Part shown: positions 17,474-26,045 of the stretch, piece by piece
Position numbering within the stretch: position 1 is the first letter of the stretch
Layout: each line of letters starts with the position of its first letter
Assembly: GCA_007136405.1 (NCBI GenBank)
Contig: SLHA01000028.1
Span: 1-43,876 of the forward strand
Source of the DNA: Candidatus Latescibacterota bacterium
GTDB taxonomy: Bacteria; Latescibacterota; UBA2968; UBA8231
Direction: 5' to 3'
DNA length: 43,876 bases
Program-made: the position numbers and the translations under genes
The notes under the pieces: model-generated
Databases searched by the model: none
What the model saw: the letters and a program-made list of their open reading frames with translations, nothing else
Told to the model about the DNA's origin: nothing

Positions 17474-18139
17474 ATGAGCAGGTTTTACGACGATGCCATC
17501 ATTCCCGCGGAACTGCGCCGCAACTACGATGTGTATGACCGGATCCGCACGTTGCAGCTCGATCTGGGTACCTTCGACAAGTATGTTGGTTCGTTGAAGG
17601 GGCGCAATATCGCCGGAGCCATCTTTCACGAAAGCGGCCTGGTCTATCTGTCGGGCATCGGCCTGGGCGAACACCAGATGACCGATGATCCGGAACGGGT
17701 CGCGCACGGCCAACAGGCCGGGCAGGCCTGCGCGGATCACCACATTCGCACCCTGCACTGGGCCGTCACCTGCGGGGGTGAAGGCGGGGATTTGAACGAT
17801 GTGCTGTACACCGTCAAGGCGCTGGGCATGGTCGTATCCACGGATGTCGATTTCCGCTCCGGGCCCGCCGTGGTCAACGGCTATTCGTACCGCTGGCAGT
17901 CGGTATTCGGCGGAGGCACGGGCGAATTCGCCCAGGACGGGCTGGATGCCGGCGGCTACGCCGGGGTCCACGCCCGCAGCGCCATCGGCGGCTTCACCGG
18001 CCGCTTCGCACTGGAGCCGGAGATCATCGTGGCTCTGCCTCCGGAACTGACGCGTGCCATCATCGCCAACCGCGGCTGGGTCTTCCCGTTGATCCCGTCC
18101 ATGCACGACAAGATCATGGCGGCCAGCAAGCAGGGCTGA
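17474..18139 (+). CDS. RidA (YjgF/YER057c/UK114) superfamily protein, extended
   Basis: A 221-residue RidA-like protein, about 90 residues longer than a typical 130-residue member. The first 45 residues are an extra helical region; the core follows with GLVYLSGIG and ends in VFGGG and GVHARSAIGG, the family's late signature. RidA proteins hydrolyse reactive enamines and imines made by PLP enzymes; close relatives serve in other degradative pathways. The Arg that binds the substrate carboxylate is probably in HARSA. The start at 17474 follows GGGAGG, and a good promoter lies upstream, so it looks monocistronic. Whether it quenches products of the PLP enzyme at 6870 is inference. Confidence 0.85.
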   Translation: MSRFYDDAIIPAELRRNYDVYDRIRTLQLDLGTFDKYVGSLKGRNIAGAIFHESGLVYLSGIGLGEHQMTDDPERVAHGQQAGQACADHHIRTLHWAVTCGGEGGDLNDVLYTVKALGMVVSTDVDFRSGPAVVNGYSYRWQSVFGGGTGEFAQDGLDAGGYAGVHARSAIGGFTGRFALEPEIIVALPPELTRAIIANRGWVFPLIPSMHDKIMAASKQG

Positions 18140-18235
18140 TTCGGACCGCGCAGGTTTCAGTCCATACCGGCTCGTCACGCACACCCACGAATATCCTGGG
18201 TTCAGGTGCAGGACGGGCCGGTATACTGTGTCTCA

Positions 18236-18865
18236 TCAGCCGGCCCACCGGGCAGCCAGAGATATCAGCTCGGCGCGACACTGGGCGGCATCGTTGAACC
18301 GTACCGCATGCCAACCTGCTGACCGGGCCGCCTCGACGTTTTCGTCCGCATCGTCGACGAAGACGCAGTCAGCGGCCTCCAGACCGAACGTGGAAGCGGC
18401 ATACTCGTAGATCGCCGGATCCGGCTTGATCAGCTTGACTTCGGCGGAATATATCGCACCTCTGAAGCGTTCGAAGAAAGCGTATTGCCCGGTGAGAAAG
18501 TCGATGTTGCGGTCGTGCATGTTCGACAGGCAATACAACGGCACGCCGCATTCGGCCAGCTCGGTCAGCAGATCCATGGCAGCGGGTTGCGGCGCCAGGC
18601 AGCGTCGCACCTCGTCCATCAACTCCACCATGGCAGTACGCGGTTGCCCTGTCCGGTGGGCGAAGCGCTCCACCGCCTCATCCTCGGTCAAGGCGCCGCG
18701 ATCCAGCTCCAGCCAGTCCGGATGCTCGAAGACCGCAGCGTGAACCAACTCTCGAGTCTGGGCATCGGTGTATACAGCATCGACGATCCCGCGCGTGTCC
18801 CAGCGCAGCAGGACACCGCCCAGGTCGAAGATAACATTGGGCAGATCAGCCAAGGGCATGGTCAT
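18236..18865 (-). CDS. HAD-superfamily (subfamily IA) phosphatase-like hydrolase
   Basis: A 209-residue haloacid-dehalogenase-like protein. Motif I is VIFDLGGVLL, the DLGG form common in YihX-type sugar phosphatases; motif II is CLSNMH, the Lys motif is KLIKPDP and motif IV is VFVDDADEN. A helical cap lies between motif I and II. E. coli YihX dephosphorylates alpha-glucose-1-phosphate; this relative probably acts on a sugar phosphate. The start at 18865 lies behind AGGAT. The gene is convergent with the RidA-like gene; a TACCGGC/GCCGGTA inverted repeat in the 96-base gap may end both transcripts. Confidence 0.9.
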   Translation of the reverse strand: MTMPLADLPNVIFDLGGVLLRWDTRGIVDAVYTDAQTRELVHAAVFEHPDWLELDRGALTEDEAVERFAHRTGQPRTAMVELMDEVRRCLAPQPAAMDLLTELAECGVPLYCLSNMHDRNIDFLTGQYAFFERFRGAIYSAEVKLIKPDPAIYEYAASTFGLEAADCVFVDDADENVEAARSAGWHAVRFNDAAQCRAELISLAARWAG

Positions 18866-19048
18866 ATCCTGTGGTTGAGGCGTCGCGGCGATTGTACCGC
18901 TACCGTAAGCCCATTGAGCCCCGGTCCTACCGGACGCCAGGTTGAATAGAATCTACTACTGTGGCACCGGCGTATCGGAGCCGGGCCACAGCACAGCGCT
19001 GCGGCCCGGGCGCACCGTTGCGCGATCTCCGTTCATGTTCCGCGGCGG

Positions 19049-20023
19049 TCAGCCAAGCCGCAGGTCGGCCAGGTAGATGGACGAGCTGCCTTCGTGACTG
19101 GAATAGTAGGACAGCAGCGCTCGGGACTCGTTCATCTCCAGGAAACCCGGATACGAGTTGTCCCCTGAGCTGGGAAGCTCGGCGATCTCCCGCAGGGTTT
19201 CGTCCACCAGCCAGTACAGCGTGGTGCGCGGCTGCGCGGCATCCACGGTTTTTCGCCCGCCTACGAGATAACGCTCCCCCCACCGGGCCAGCATGGGTCC
19301 TCCGATGTTGCGATCCAGCCCGGTCCGTATCCAGTCGGTGTACGGCGGCCTGGCCCGGCATATCCGCGCCGGCACGGTTGCCGTGCCGCGTGCCAAGGCC
19401 AGCACACTGCCATCGTCCTGGAACAGAAACGCCGTCTCGTTGCCATGGGATTCGGTAAACAGCGCGGCATAACGCCAGATCAGGCCATCGTCACTGGCCA
19501 GCATGGCGCCCTCGATGAGCTCTGTACCGTTCTCTGCGGCGATCCCGGCAGCGAATTCGCGGCGACGGCGGCCGCAAAGGTACGCCTGACCGCCGTATTC
19601 CGCGGCACGCCAGATGTAGTGTCCGTAGGTACCTTCCAACATGAGCGGGCCATTCCAGGTCCGTCCGTCATGGCTCCAGGCGCCGTACCCCAGATGATCG
19701 TTGAGATCCCGCTGTTCGCCCTCGGGTGGCACCAGCCACGTCCCCGAGTAGACGAACAGTTTACCACCGTAGACCAGGAAGTGCGGGTCACGGGTGTCCC
19801 GGTGCGGTACGCTGAAGGAATACACCGGTTCCCACCGGATGCCGTCGTCGCTGGCCAGCACCACGATACGCGACGACGCGAAGACCATATGTCCATCCGG
19901 ACAGGAACGACAGGTCACGAATATGCGCCCCTGGAAACGACACAGATCCGTAAAGGCGTTATGGTTGCCGTCGTCGTAGATCCTGCGAATGGACTCGATG
20001 CGTAGTTCGGTGCTCGAACTCAT
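19049..20023 (-). CDS. Second sialidase-fold (BNR) protein
   Basis: A 324-residue beta-propeller with Asp-box-like turns ASDDGIRW, SHDGRTW and ASDDGLIW. It is distinct from the protein at 16005 and shorter. Potential substrate-binding residues are RDPH and FVTCRSC in the first blades, but I cannot assign a sialidase active site. No signal peptide is present. The start at 20023 has AGGGAGA upstream; a longer frame to 20152 lacks one. Together with the first propeller it flanks RidA-like and HAD genes. An enzyme on acidic or rare sugars is the likely role, unproved. Confidence 0.8.
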   Translation of the reverse strand: MSSSTELRIESIRRIYDDGNHNAFTDLCRFQGRIFVTCRSCPDGHMVFASSRIVVLASDDGIRWEPVYSFSVPHRDTRDPHFLVYGGKLFVYSGTWLVPPEGEQRDLNDHLGYGAWSHDGRTWNGPLMLEGTYGHYIWRAAEYGGQAYLCGRRRREFAAGIAAENGTELIEGAMLASDDGLIWRYAALFTESHGNETAFLFQDDGSVLALARGTATVPARICRARPPYTDWIRTGLDRNIGGPMLARWGERYLVGGRKTVDAAQPRTTLYWLVDETLREIAELPSSGDNSYPGFLEMNESRALLSYYSSHEGSSSIYLADLRLG

Positions 20024-20155
20024 GCTGGATTCTCCCTGTGATTGGGGCGCGCAGCCGCGGAAGACGCCGGTTTGCAGGATTATACCGCCTCCGAAACCGG
20101 GATGAACAACGCTATGGCGACGTGTCCGTCTACCGAACCGCCTGGGGTTCACCCA

Positions 20156-20935
20156 CTACGGCTCAAGCCCTTCACTGCTGACCGTTTCCCTCTGTCTGGC
20201 CCACAGACTGCGCAGCAAGGGCACCAGCAATGACAGATACACGATCCATCCCAGGCCCAACCCACCGATAAGCCCCAGATGCGGTTGACTCAGCCGCGCA
20301 ACGATCATCAGCGACACCAGGGTGATAATCAGAACGGGCATCTGACGTCCCAGGGTCCAGAGACTGTGCCGCGCTTCGTACGCTCCCGGCACGCTGACCA
20401 TGGGGAACATGGTCGCCACGCCCTGCAGCGATTCCTTGACGGCCAGGAGTCCGCATACCACCGCCAGAACGATGGGCAGTTTCAGCCAGATCGGCAGTGG
20501 TGTCCGGTGTCCCGGCTCACTGCGTGAAGCCGTACCCCGGTTGAGATAAGCGGCCCCTGCGAGCAGTACAGCGGCCAGAATCCAGAACATGGCAGGTGTC
20601 GCCGGCACCAGGCGCAGAAGCGTCCAGCCCAGTGCACAGTAGGACACCAGACTCAGGGCGATGGCCGCCACGATAGGCACACCGCCCTTCTGATGCAGCA
20701 GGCGCACCAGATGGACATAGACGAAAATGGCGATGACTCCCAGCAGGTTGGTCGCATCCACCGCGGCGCCCATGGCCAGCGATACCAGAGTGAACGGTAA
20801 CGGCAGGCAGAGCACCAGGGCCTTCATGCGCGGCGCCTGCAGGTAAGCCATCACCGTGACCTGCAGCGACACCGCCACCAGTAGCAGTAACTCCCAGATA
20901 TTCAATGACCAGAGCATACCGCAGTCATCTGACAT
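20156..20935 (-). CDS. Polytopic membrane protein, translationally coupled to psd
   Basis: A 259-residue protein with about eight predicted membrane helices, the first at ELLLLVAVSLQVTVMAYL and the last at GLGWIVYLSLLVPLL. I do not recognise the family and see no catalytic motif. Its ATG at 20935 lies 11 bases inside the 3' end of the phosphatidylserine decarboxylase gene, which points to translational coupling and a shared membrane-lipid role. An ATG at 20917 is the alternative start. It is the last gene of the radical SAM-psd unit. Confidence 0.78.
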   Translation of the reverse strand: MSDDCGMLWSLNIWELLLLVAVSLQVTVMAYLQAPRMKALVLCLPLPFTLVSLAMGAAVDATNLLGVIAIFVYVHLVRLLHQKGGVPIVAAIALSLVSYCALGWTLLRLVPATPAMFWILAAVLLAGAAYLNRGTASRSEPGHRTPLPIWLKLPIVLAVVCGLLAVKESLQGVATMFPMVSVPGAYEARHSLWTLGRQMPVLIITLVSLMIVARLSQPHLGLIGGLGLGWIVYLSLLVPLLRSLWARQRETVSSEGLEP

Positions 20936-21893
20936 CCCGGCCTGGCTGAATTGCTCCCCCCTCTGGCAACAGCGCCCGACCCAGCTGCTCCCCTGTGCGC
21001 ACCCGGGTCTCCAGCCCGGCCGCCGAATCCACCTCCAGATCCTTGTCGAAGACGATGGTATCCTGCCGGAAGAGCAGCACCAGCGCCGAACCGCCGAACT
21101 GGAAATACCCCTTTTCCTGGCCGCGGGCCACCGGTCCGGCCGAGTATGTCTGAACGATGCTGGCAACGCCGAAAGCACCAATCTCCACCTGGACGACCGG
21201 GCCGAAGCCGGTGGTCTCCAGTGGGGTCACGCTCCGCTTGTTGCGGGCGAACACGGTCGGCACGCGACGCTGGGCGATGGGGTTGACCGAGTCACGCCGC
21301 CCCGCTATATCCCGGGATGGCCTGGCCAGGGCGTCGTCGATGAAATGGAAACGGTGATAGTCGACCGGCGCCAGGCGCACTACCAGAGCCGCGCCGCGGT
21401 CATACGCGGCAGCCAGCTCCCTGTCGTTCAGCAGTTCTGCCGGTGTCACCCGGGCACCTTTGACGGGGAAATCCATGCCGTCATTCAGGCACGGAAACAC
21501 CAGCGCTCTGCCGTCCGCTGGCGAACAGAGCACGTCCGGCTCTGCGGCGAAGGATCTGACTCCTGGCTTTAGCCGCCGGGTAAAAAACGCGTTGAACGAA
21601 TCCAGTTGCGCCGGCGGATCCGCCATTTCGTCCAGATTCACCCCATGCAGGGCGGCAAACCGCCGGATGTCGCGCCGGCTCCACCGGCTTTTCTGCCACC
21701 AGCCCAGCAAGGTGGAGATCAACCCGGGTACGAAGAGCCCTGGAGCGCACACCCGGCCGCTCCGGGTCCAGTACAGCCAGCGCAGCCATCTTTCGGCAGG
21801 CACCTGCTCCGTATGTATTTCACCGGTGGAACGTTCCCGATATCGTACCCGGTCCGGTGAGGCTCCGGTGCACGCGCACGCATCTGATTTCAT
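20925..21893 (-). CDS. psd: Phosphatidylserine decarboxylase
   Basis: A 322-residue PSD proenzyme that makes phosphatidylethanolamine at the membrane. The catalytic triad is readable: Asp127 in CSPADGR, His in VDYHRFHF (180-183) and the self-cleaved Ser269 in FQFGGSAL. Cleavage between Gly268 and Ser269 would create the pyruvoyl group. The usual GGST/LGST Thr is Ala here, a small oddity next to the cleavage site. The N-terminal about 95 residues match the longer PSD type (TGEIHTEQVPAERWLRWLY). The start is uncertain: ATG at 21893 and GTG at 21917 both lack a strong site. It follows the radical SAM gene by 58 bases. Confidence 0.92.
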   Translation of the reverse strand: MKSDACACTGASPDRVRYRERSTGEIHTEQVPAERWLRWLYWTRSGRVCAPGLFVPGLISTLLGWWQKSRWSRRDIRRFAALHGVNLDEMADPPAQLDSFNAFFTRRLKPGVRSFAAEPDVLCSPADGRALVFPCLNDGMDFPVKGARVTPAELLNDRELAAAYDRGAALVVRLAPVDYHRFHFIDDALARPSRDIAGRRDSVNPIAQRRVPTVFARNKRSVTPLETTGFGPVVQVEIGAFGVASIVQTYSAGPVARGQEKGYFQFGGSALVLLFRQDTIVFDKDLEVDSAAGLETRVRTGEQLGRALLPEGGAIQPGRDVR

Positions 21894-21951
21894 AAGCTGT
21901 AGCAGGCGGGGCCACACCCCGTGAATCCGGTGCCGGTAACCGGCCAGACTG

Positions 21952-23436
21952 TCAGGAGGTGATGTGCAGTTCGCATACCTTGCGAAAATGGTGCCCGTAG
22001 ATGGCGAGCGTCACAGCCATGGGAAGCAGCCGCGGACGCCGTACCAATGTCCACATCAACAGCCTCCAATAATGAACCCGTTCGCGCCCCAGTATACCCA
22101 GACGGACGATGGAGCGGAAGAATGCCAGCAGATCCATCATTCTCAGCGAAGTCTGCAGCTTGGGCGGCCGGTATTCCTGCAGGAAGGTACGTACGCGCTG
22201 GTAATAGGGGGCCGGCGAATAGATGTTGTCCATGATGGACCGATAGCCCTCCCGGAGTGCTTCCATACTCATGGCAGGGATGATGTTGGTCTCCCCGTCC
22301 GCATTGTCGCCGGATAGCTGGCCCCGGAGCCGGCCTTCCCGCTGCAGGCGTTCGTACAATGGCGTGCCGGGAGGTGCCTGCAACAATCCAACCATGGCGG
22401 TCACGATGCCGCTTCGCTGGATGAAGTCGACCTGCCGCTGGAAGATGGATGGGGTGTCGCTGTCGAAACCGACGATGAACCCACCCTGGACCTGTAACCC
22501 GGCACGCTGCAGCGTCTTGACAACCTCCACCAGATCCCTGCCCCTGTTCTGTTTCTTACCGGCTTCCACCAGGCCCTGTTCGTCAGGAGTCTCTATGCCG
22601 ATGAATACGGTGTCGAAACCGGCATCGACCATCTGCTGCATCAGTTGGGGATCATCGACCAGATTGACTGAGACTTCCGTATAGAAACGCACGCCCTTGT
22701 GCCGGCACCGCCACTGAAGCAAGGCCGGCAGCAGTTCGTTTTTCAGATAACGCCGGTTGCCGATGAAATTGTCGTCCACGAAGAAAACCTTGTCCGACCA
22801 GCCGGCCGCGTGCATGCTGTCCAGTTCGGCGACGATCTGTTCCGCGGTCTTGATGCGGACCCGATGCCCCAGCAGGGCGGTGACGTTGCAGAATTCACAG
22901 TTGTAAGGGCAACCGCGGGAAAACTGGATGGCCATGGACGCATACCGGCGCATGTCCAGTAAATCCCAGCGCGGGATCGGCGTAGCGCCGATAGGCGGAT
23001 GGTCGTCCGCAGTATAACAGTGTTGCGGACAACCGGCCTCCAGATCCTTCAGGAAGGCAGGCAGCGTGGCTTCGGCTTCTCCCAGCACCAGATGGTCCAC
23101 GTGTGCGTAGTGGTCCGCATCGATGGTGAACAACGGCCCACCGGCAATGACCGGCAGTTTGTGCTGCTGGCAGCGTTCGATCACCTGTTTGGCGGACTGG
23201 CGCTGCACCGTCATGGCGCTGAGCAGCGCATAGTCCGCCCATTCGAGGTCCGTGTCCGCCAGTTTCCGCACATTCATATCGACCAGCCGCAGCTCCCATG
23301 ACTCCGGCAGCATGGAAGCGATGGTGATCAGCCCCAGGGGCGGCAGCACGGCCTGGCGATGGACGAATTTGAGGGCGTGCTTGAAACTCCAGAAAGTATC
23401 AGGAAACTCGGGATAGATCAGTAGCGCTTTTACCAT
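21952..23436 (-). CDS. B12-binding radical SAM protein with DUF4070-like C-terminus
   Basis: A 494-residue enzyme. Residues 1-140 form a cobalamin-binding Rossmann domain (LPPLGLITIASMLPE, IAGGPLF). The radical SAM core holds the [4Fe-4S] ligands Cys176, Cys180 and Cys183 in RGCPYNCEFC, and a C-terminal helical domain of the DUF4070 kind follows. This domain order is shared with hopanoid methylase HpnP and ring-contraction enzyme HpnJ, among many uncharacterised proteins. The start at 23436 was chosen because MVKALLIYPEFPDTFW fits the family; no strong ribosome site is seen. Being just upstream of psd suggests a lipid or isoprenoid substrate (inference). Confidence 0.9.
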   Translation of the reverse strand: MVKALLIYPEFPDTFWSFKHALKFVHRQAVLPPLGLITIASMLPESWELRLVDMNVRKLADTDLEWADYALLSAMTVQRQSAKQVIERCQQHKLPVIAGGPLFTIDADHYAHVDHLVLGEAEATLPAFLKDLEAGCPQHCYTADDHPPIGATPIPRWDLLDMRRYASMAIQFSRGCPYNCEFCNVTALLGHRVRIKTAEQIVAELDSMHAAGWSDKVFFVDDNFIGNRRYLKNELLPALLQWRCRHKGVRFYTEVSVNLVDDPQLMQQMVDAGFDTVFIGIETPDEQGLVEAGKKQNRGRDLVEVVKTLQRAGLQVQGGFIVGFDSDTPSIFQRQVDFIQRSGIVTAMVGLLQAPPGTPLYERLQREGRLRGQLSGDNADGETNIIPAMSMEALREGYRSIMDNIYSPAPYYQRVRTFLQEYRPPKLQTSLRMMDLLAFFRSIVRLGILGRERVHYWRLLMWTLVRRPRLLPMAVTLAIYGHHFRKVCELHITS

Positions 23437-23567
23437 CGTCTGGTAATCAACCTTGCGGCCTGTGTGGTTTTCCCCACTGTCCACCGCGCCGCACCGGCGG
23501 TAGTAAGGTCGTACCTTATAGTATATGGATCAGCGGCACGGTCCACCAGAACCCCCTTGACGCTCGC

Positions 23568-23605
23568 AACCGGCAACCACAACCGGCAACCACAACCGGC
23601 AACAA
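23568..23605. repeat. 13-bp tandem repeat, three copies
   Basis: AACCGGCAACCAC is repeated at 23568-23580, 23581-23593 and, with one end change, 23594-23605. It lies in the gap between the epimerase stop and the radical SAM start. Probably slippage-derived; no function seen. Confidence 0.75.
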
Positions 23606-23699
23606 CGATCGGCTGCCTGGATCCGGGCTGCGCGCGCACCGGAACCGCGCCTGCCGCCGCGAAACGGGCGCGCGGCCAGGTTTGCCGGTTTCCCGAACC

Positions 23700-24605
23700 T
23701 CACGTTTCCGTCCGGACCTGTGTGGCGAACCGGGCGTCCATGGACTCCCCGGGGTCCAGCACTCGCACACCGCTGTCCGGGTCTCCCGCGGCGTACAGGT
23801 TCATGCCGTTGTTGGCATTGGTAACCGGTTCGAAGGCGAAGTACGGCTTGCCGGCGGGATTGTACACCACGAGGTGGGTACAGGAAGCCGAACAGGACCA
23901 ACGGAGGCCTATGCCGCTCTCCGGCCAGTCGACCCCGCCGTTACCGTCATATCCGGTAAAACACGTGTCCAGAAAGTGTTCCGGTTTGAGCTCACGCACG
24001 CAGCGAAAATCCTGGTCCGGCGGCAAAACCGCAGCGGGTCCGGAAGGCAGACGAGTGCCGCAGGCATCCGGAAAGGCGCGCTCCACGCCGAACCGAAGCA
24101 TCACGGGTTCTCCGGGCCGGGTCAGCCAGCGACGGAAATAAGGATGCCAGCCGAAACCGGCTGGAGCCGGTTCGGCCGCGGTGTTGGTCAACTCCAGCCG
24201 GGCAATCAGGGTGTCTCCGTCAAGGCTGTACACCGCGTCCAGTATGAAAGGCCACGGCCAGTTCACCTGGTCCTGGATGGTGGTGTCCAGCTGGCAGCGT
24301 ACCATGACATCAGTGCGCTCGATGACGTTCCAGCAGCGCGTGCGGACATCACCGTGAATAGCGTGAGCATCGCTTCGCTCAAGCTGCAACGTGTGCCCCT
24401 GGAACGGGAAAGCGCCGTCACGGATCCGGTTGGAGTACGGAGCCATGATGAAGCATGCGGTAACCAGATCGCATGCTGGATCGCGCGAATCCGGCATCAG
24501 GGGCAACCAGCTCTGCCCATGCCGAACATGCAGGGCCAGTATCGAGGCGCCGGCCGCGGGATCTACGATCAAGCGCAGCGTGTCGTTTTCCAGGGCAACG
24601 GGCAT
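23700..24605 (-). CDS. Aldose 1-epimerase (galactose mutarotase-like) family protein
   Basis: A 301-residue beta-sandwich epimerase of the more distant branch. Family marks are APYSNRIRDGAF, DAHAIHGD, GFGWHPYFRR with the general-acid His, and FAFEPVTNANNGMN with the general-base Glu. It interconverts alpha and beta anomers of an aldose or sugar phosphate. The start at 24605 is backed by GGGAG. It is divergent from thiamine pyrophosphokinase; the canonical GalM lies 1.4 kb away, so the two probably serve different sugars. Confidence 0.87.
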   Translation of the reverse strand: MPVALENDTLRLIVDPAAGASILALHVRHGQSWLPLMPDSRDPACDLVTACFIMAPYSNRIRDGAFPFQGHTLQLERSDAHAIHGDVRTRCWNVIERTDVMVRCQLDTTIQDQVNWPWPFILDAVYSLDGDTLIARLELTNTAAEPAPAGFGWHPYFRRWLTRPGEPVMLRFGVERAFPDACGTRLPSGPAAVLPPDQDFRCVRELKPEHFLDTCFTGYDGNGGVDWPESGIGLRWSCSASCTHLVVYNPAGKPYFAFEPVTNANNGMNLYAAGDPDSGVRVLDPGESMDARFATQVRTET

Positions 24606-24900
24606 GGGCGTGGCTCCCGGTACAAGGGTTCGATAGACTTCCTTCGAGTTGGACGTACGACGTACACAAGGATAGTTTATGGTTTCGTCTCGCTGTGGAC
24701 CAGTACTCCCGTATCGGCAGAATCAGGCAGCCATGTGGAGCCGGTTGCCCGGCTCTGGACAGACGGTATTGAATCGCGCATATTAACATCGCTGTCTGGT
24801 GGCGGTTGCAGGCCGACAGCATGCAAGCAAGAGAATCGACACTCATCCATCGTCCGGGTATGCATACGGGTTGCGCAAACCTCCTGTCTCAGCGCGACCA

Positions 24901-25051
24901 ATTGCTGCTGCCCATATATCGGGAGGGAGAACGCAGCAGCTGTCCGATCCCGGTTCTCCCTCGCTTTACACCCCCTGCCTGGTCCTACTGCGCAGGGGCA
25001 GCACTGGTCAAGGGGCCGCGCGCTGTAGGCAAGGCACGCGGCCCTTTTATT
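24901..25051 (+). ncRNA. Candidate structured RNA (H-type pseudoknot plus terminator) upstream of thiN
   Basis: In the 519-base gap 24606-25124 an RNA-like element is visible on the plus strand. Stem S1 pairs GCTGCTGC (24904-24911) with GCAGCAGC (24933-24940). Stem S2 pairs GAGGGAGAAC (24923-24932) with GTTCTCCCTC (24953-24962). They interlock as an H-type pseudoknot with loops of 11, 0 and 12 nt, or compete as alternative hairpins. A third hairpin pairs CCCCTGC (24972-24978) with GCAGGGG (24992-24998), and an intrinsic terminator follows at 25013. It does not match TPP riboswitch, SRP, 6S or RNase P RNA motifs that I know. The 5' end is unknown; a weak promoter TTGGAC-N18-TAGTTT lies near 24650. 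Either a free small RNA or an attenuator of the next gene. Confidence 0.5.
25013..25048 (+). terminator. Intrinsic terminator before thiN
   Basis: GGGCCGCG (25013-25020) pairs perfectly with CGCGGCCC (25037-25044) across a 16-nt loop, followed by TTTTATT. The U-tract exists only on the plus strand. It lies 76 bases before the thiamine pyrophosphokinase ATG, so it ends an RNA that starts in the gap. Confidence 0.75.
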
Positions 25052-25124
25052 CATTATTCATCCGTTTCCCCCGCCTGTGAACCGGCTCAACTCATACAAC
25101 GCGCCACAAGCTGGTTGGGACATC

Positions 25125-25784
25125 ATGGAAGCCTTGATCGTCGGTAACGGTCCGCCCCCTTCGGATCGCCTGCTGCAGGAACTGATGGCAGGAAATCCGT
25201 TACTGCTATGTGCAGACGGCGGTGCGGATACGGTCATGGCCCGGGGCTGGCTCCCGGATTATGTCGTCGGCGACATGGACTCGGTGGCCTGCCGGAACGC
25301 CGCCGTTATGCCGCCGGAGCGGTTCGTTCGAGTGGATGATGACGACACGGGGACTGACTTACAGAAGGTCATCCGCCAGGCCGTAAGCCTGGGTGTCCGT
25401 GCGGCAACCTTGACCGGCGTCACCGGCGGACGTAGCGACCACACCCTGTGGAACCTGAGTATGCTGAGACTCTACCGGGACTCCCTGCGTCTGCGCGTGG
25501 TGGACGATTTCTGCGAGATCCGTCTTGTCAACGGCGAAATCCGGTTCCGGGCCGAACCCGGCCAGAAGCTATCGCTAACGCCCCTGTCCGGTCCCGCGGT
25601 GGGTGTGCGCACCACGGGTCTGCGCTTCGCGCTGCACGGAGAGATTCTGGCACCAGCCATACGAGACGGCATCTCCAATGAGGTGGTAGATGGCCCGGTG
25701 ACCGTATCCGTGGCAGCAGGAGATCTGCTGCTGGTCATCCACCGGGAAACCGCGCCCGCCAGAATCATCTGGGATAACGTATGA
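25125..25784 (+). CDS. thiN: Thiamine pyrophosphokinase
   Basis: A 219-residue enzyme that moves pyrophosphate from ATP to thiamine, giving TPP. Family motifs are in order: CADGGAD (30-35), VVGDMDS (48-53, metal site), DDTGTDLQK (74-81, standing for the KDxTDxE motif) and GGRSDHTLWN (101-110). The C-terminal beta domain that contacts thiamine follows. I chose the ATG at 25125, where the family N-terminus MEALIVGNG begins; a GTG at 25077 would add 16 poorly fitting residues. A terminator and a structured RNA candidate precede it, hinting at attenuation, though no TPP riboswitch motif is present. Confidence 0.93.
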   Translation: MEALIVGNGPPPSDRLLQELMAGNPLLLCADGGADTVMARGWLPDYVVGDMDSVACRNAAVMPPERFVRVDDDDTGTDLQKVIRQAVSLGVRAATLTGVTGGRSDHTLWNLSMLRLYRDSLRLRVVDDFCEIRLVNGEIRFRAEPGQKLSLTPLSGPAVGVRTTGLRFALHGEILAPAIRDGISNEVVDGPVTVSVAAGDLLLVIHRETAPARIIWDNV

Positions 25785-26045
25785 CCGCCAGCCTGGAGAG
25801 GCAGACTCGACAGGTGTGAAACGGTCCACTGTATTGATGCGTCCAGATATCGCATCGTACCGGGAAACCCAACACGTATGAAACGCCCCGGCGCCGTGGC
25901 CAAGCCAAGCAGGCCGCGGCATCCACCCGGGCGGTAACAGGCGCCATGCGGCAGGCCGGACCCGCTGGAGCGCAGTACCCTACAGCAGGGCAATGCAGCG
26001 CCGGCATGTCATGAGCCCCGGTCTCATCAAGGAGGAATCAACAAC

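Noticed and set aside
23464-24141. Small plus-strand genes around the 13-bp repeats
   Set aside because: They overlap the epimerase antisense and repeat sequence, with no start signal.
23682-25028. 448-codon plus-strand frame across the epimerase and the thiN leader
   Set aside because: It is antisense to a clear epimerase, and its end runs through the structured RNA and terminator.
24606-25124. TPP riboswitch upstream of thiamine pyrophosphokinase
   Set aside because: The CUGAGA and ACC-UGA-type conserved blocks are absent; SRP, 6S and RNase P motifs were also not found.
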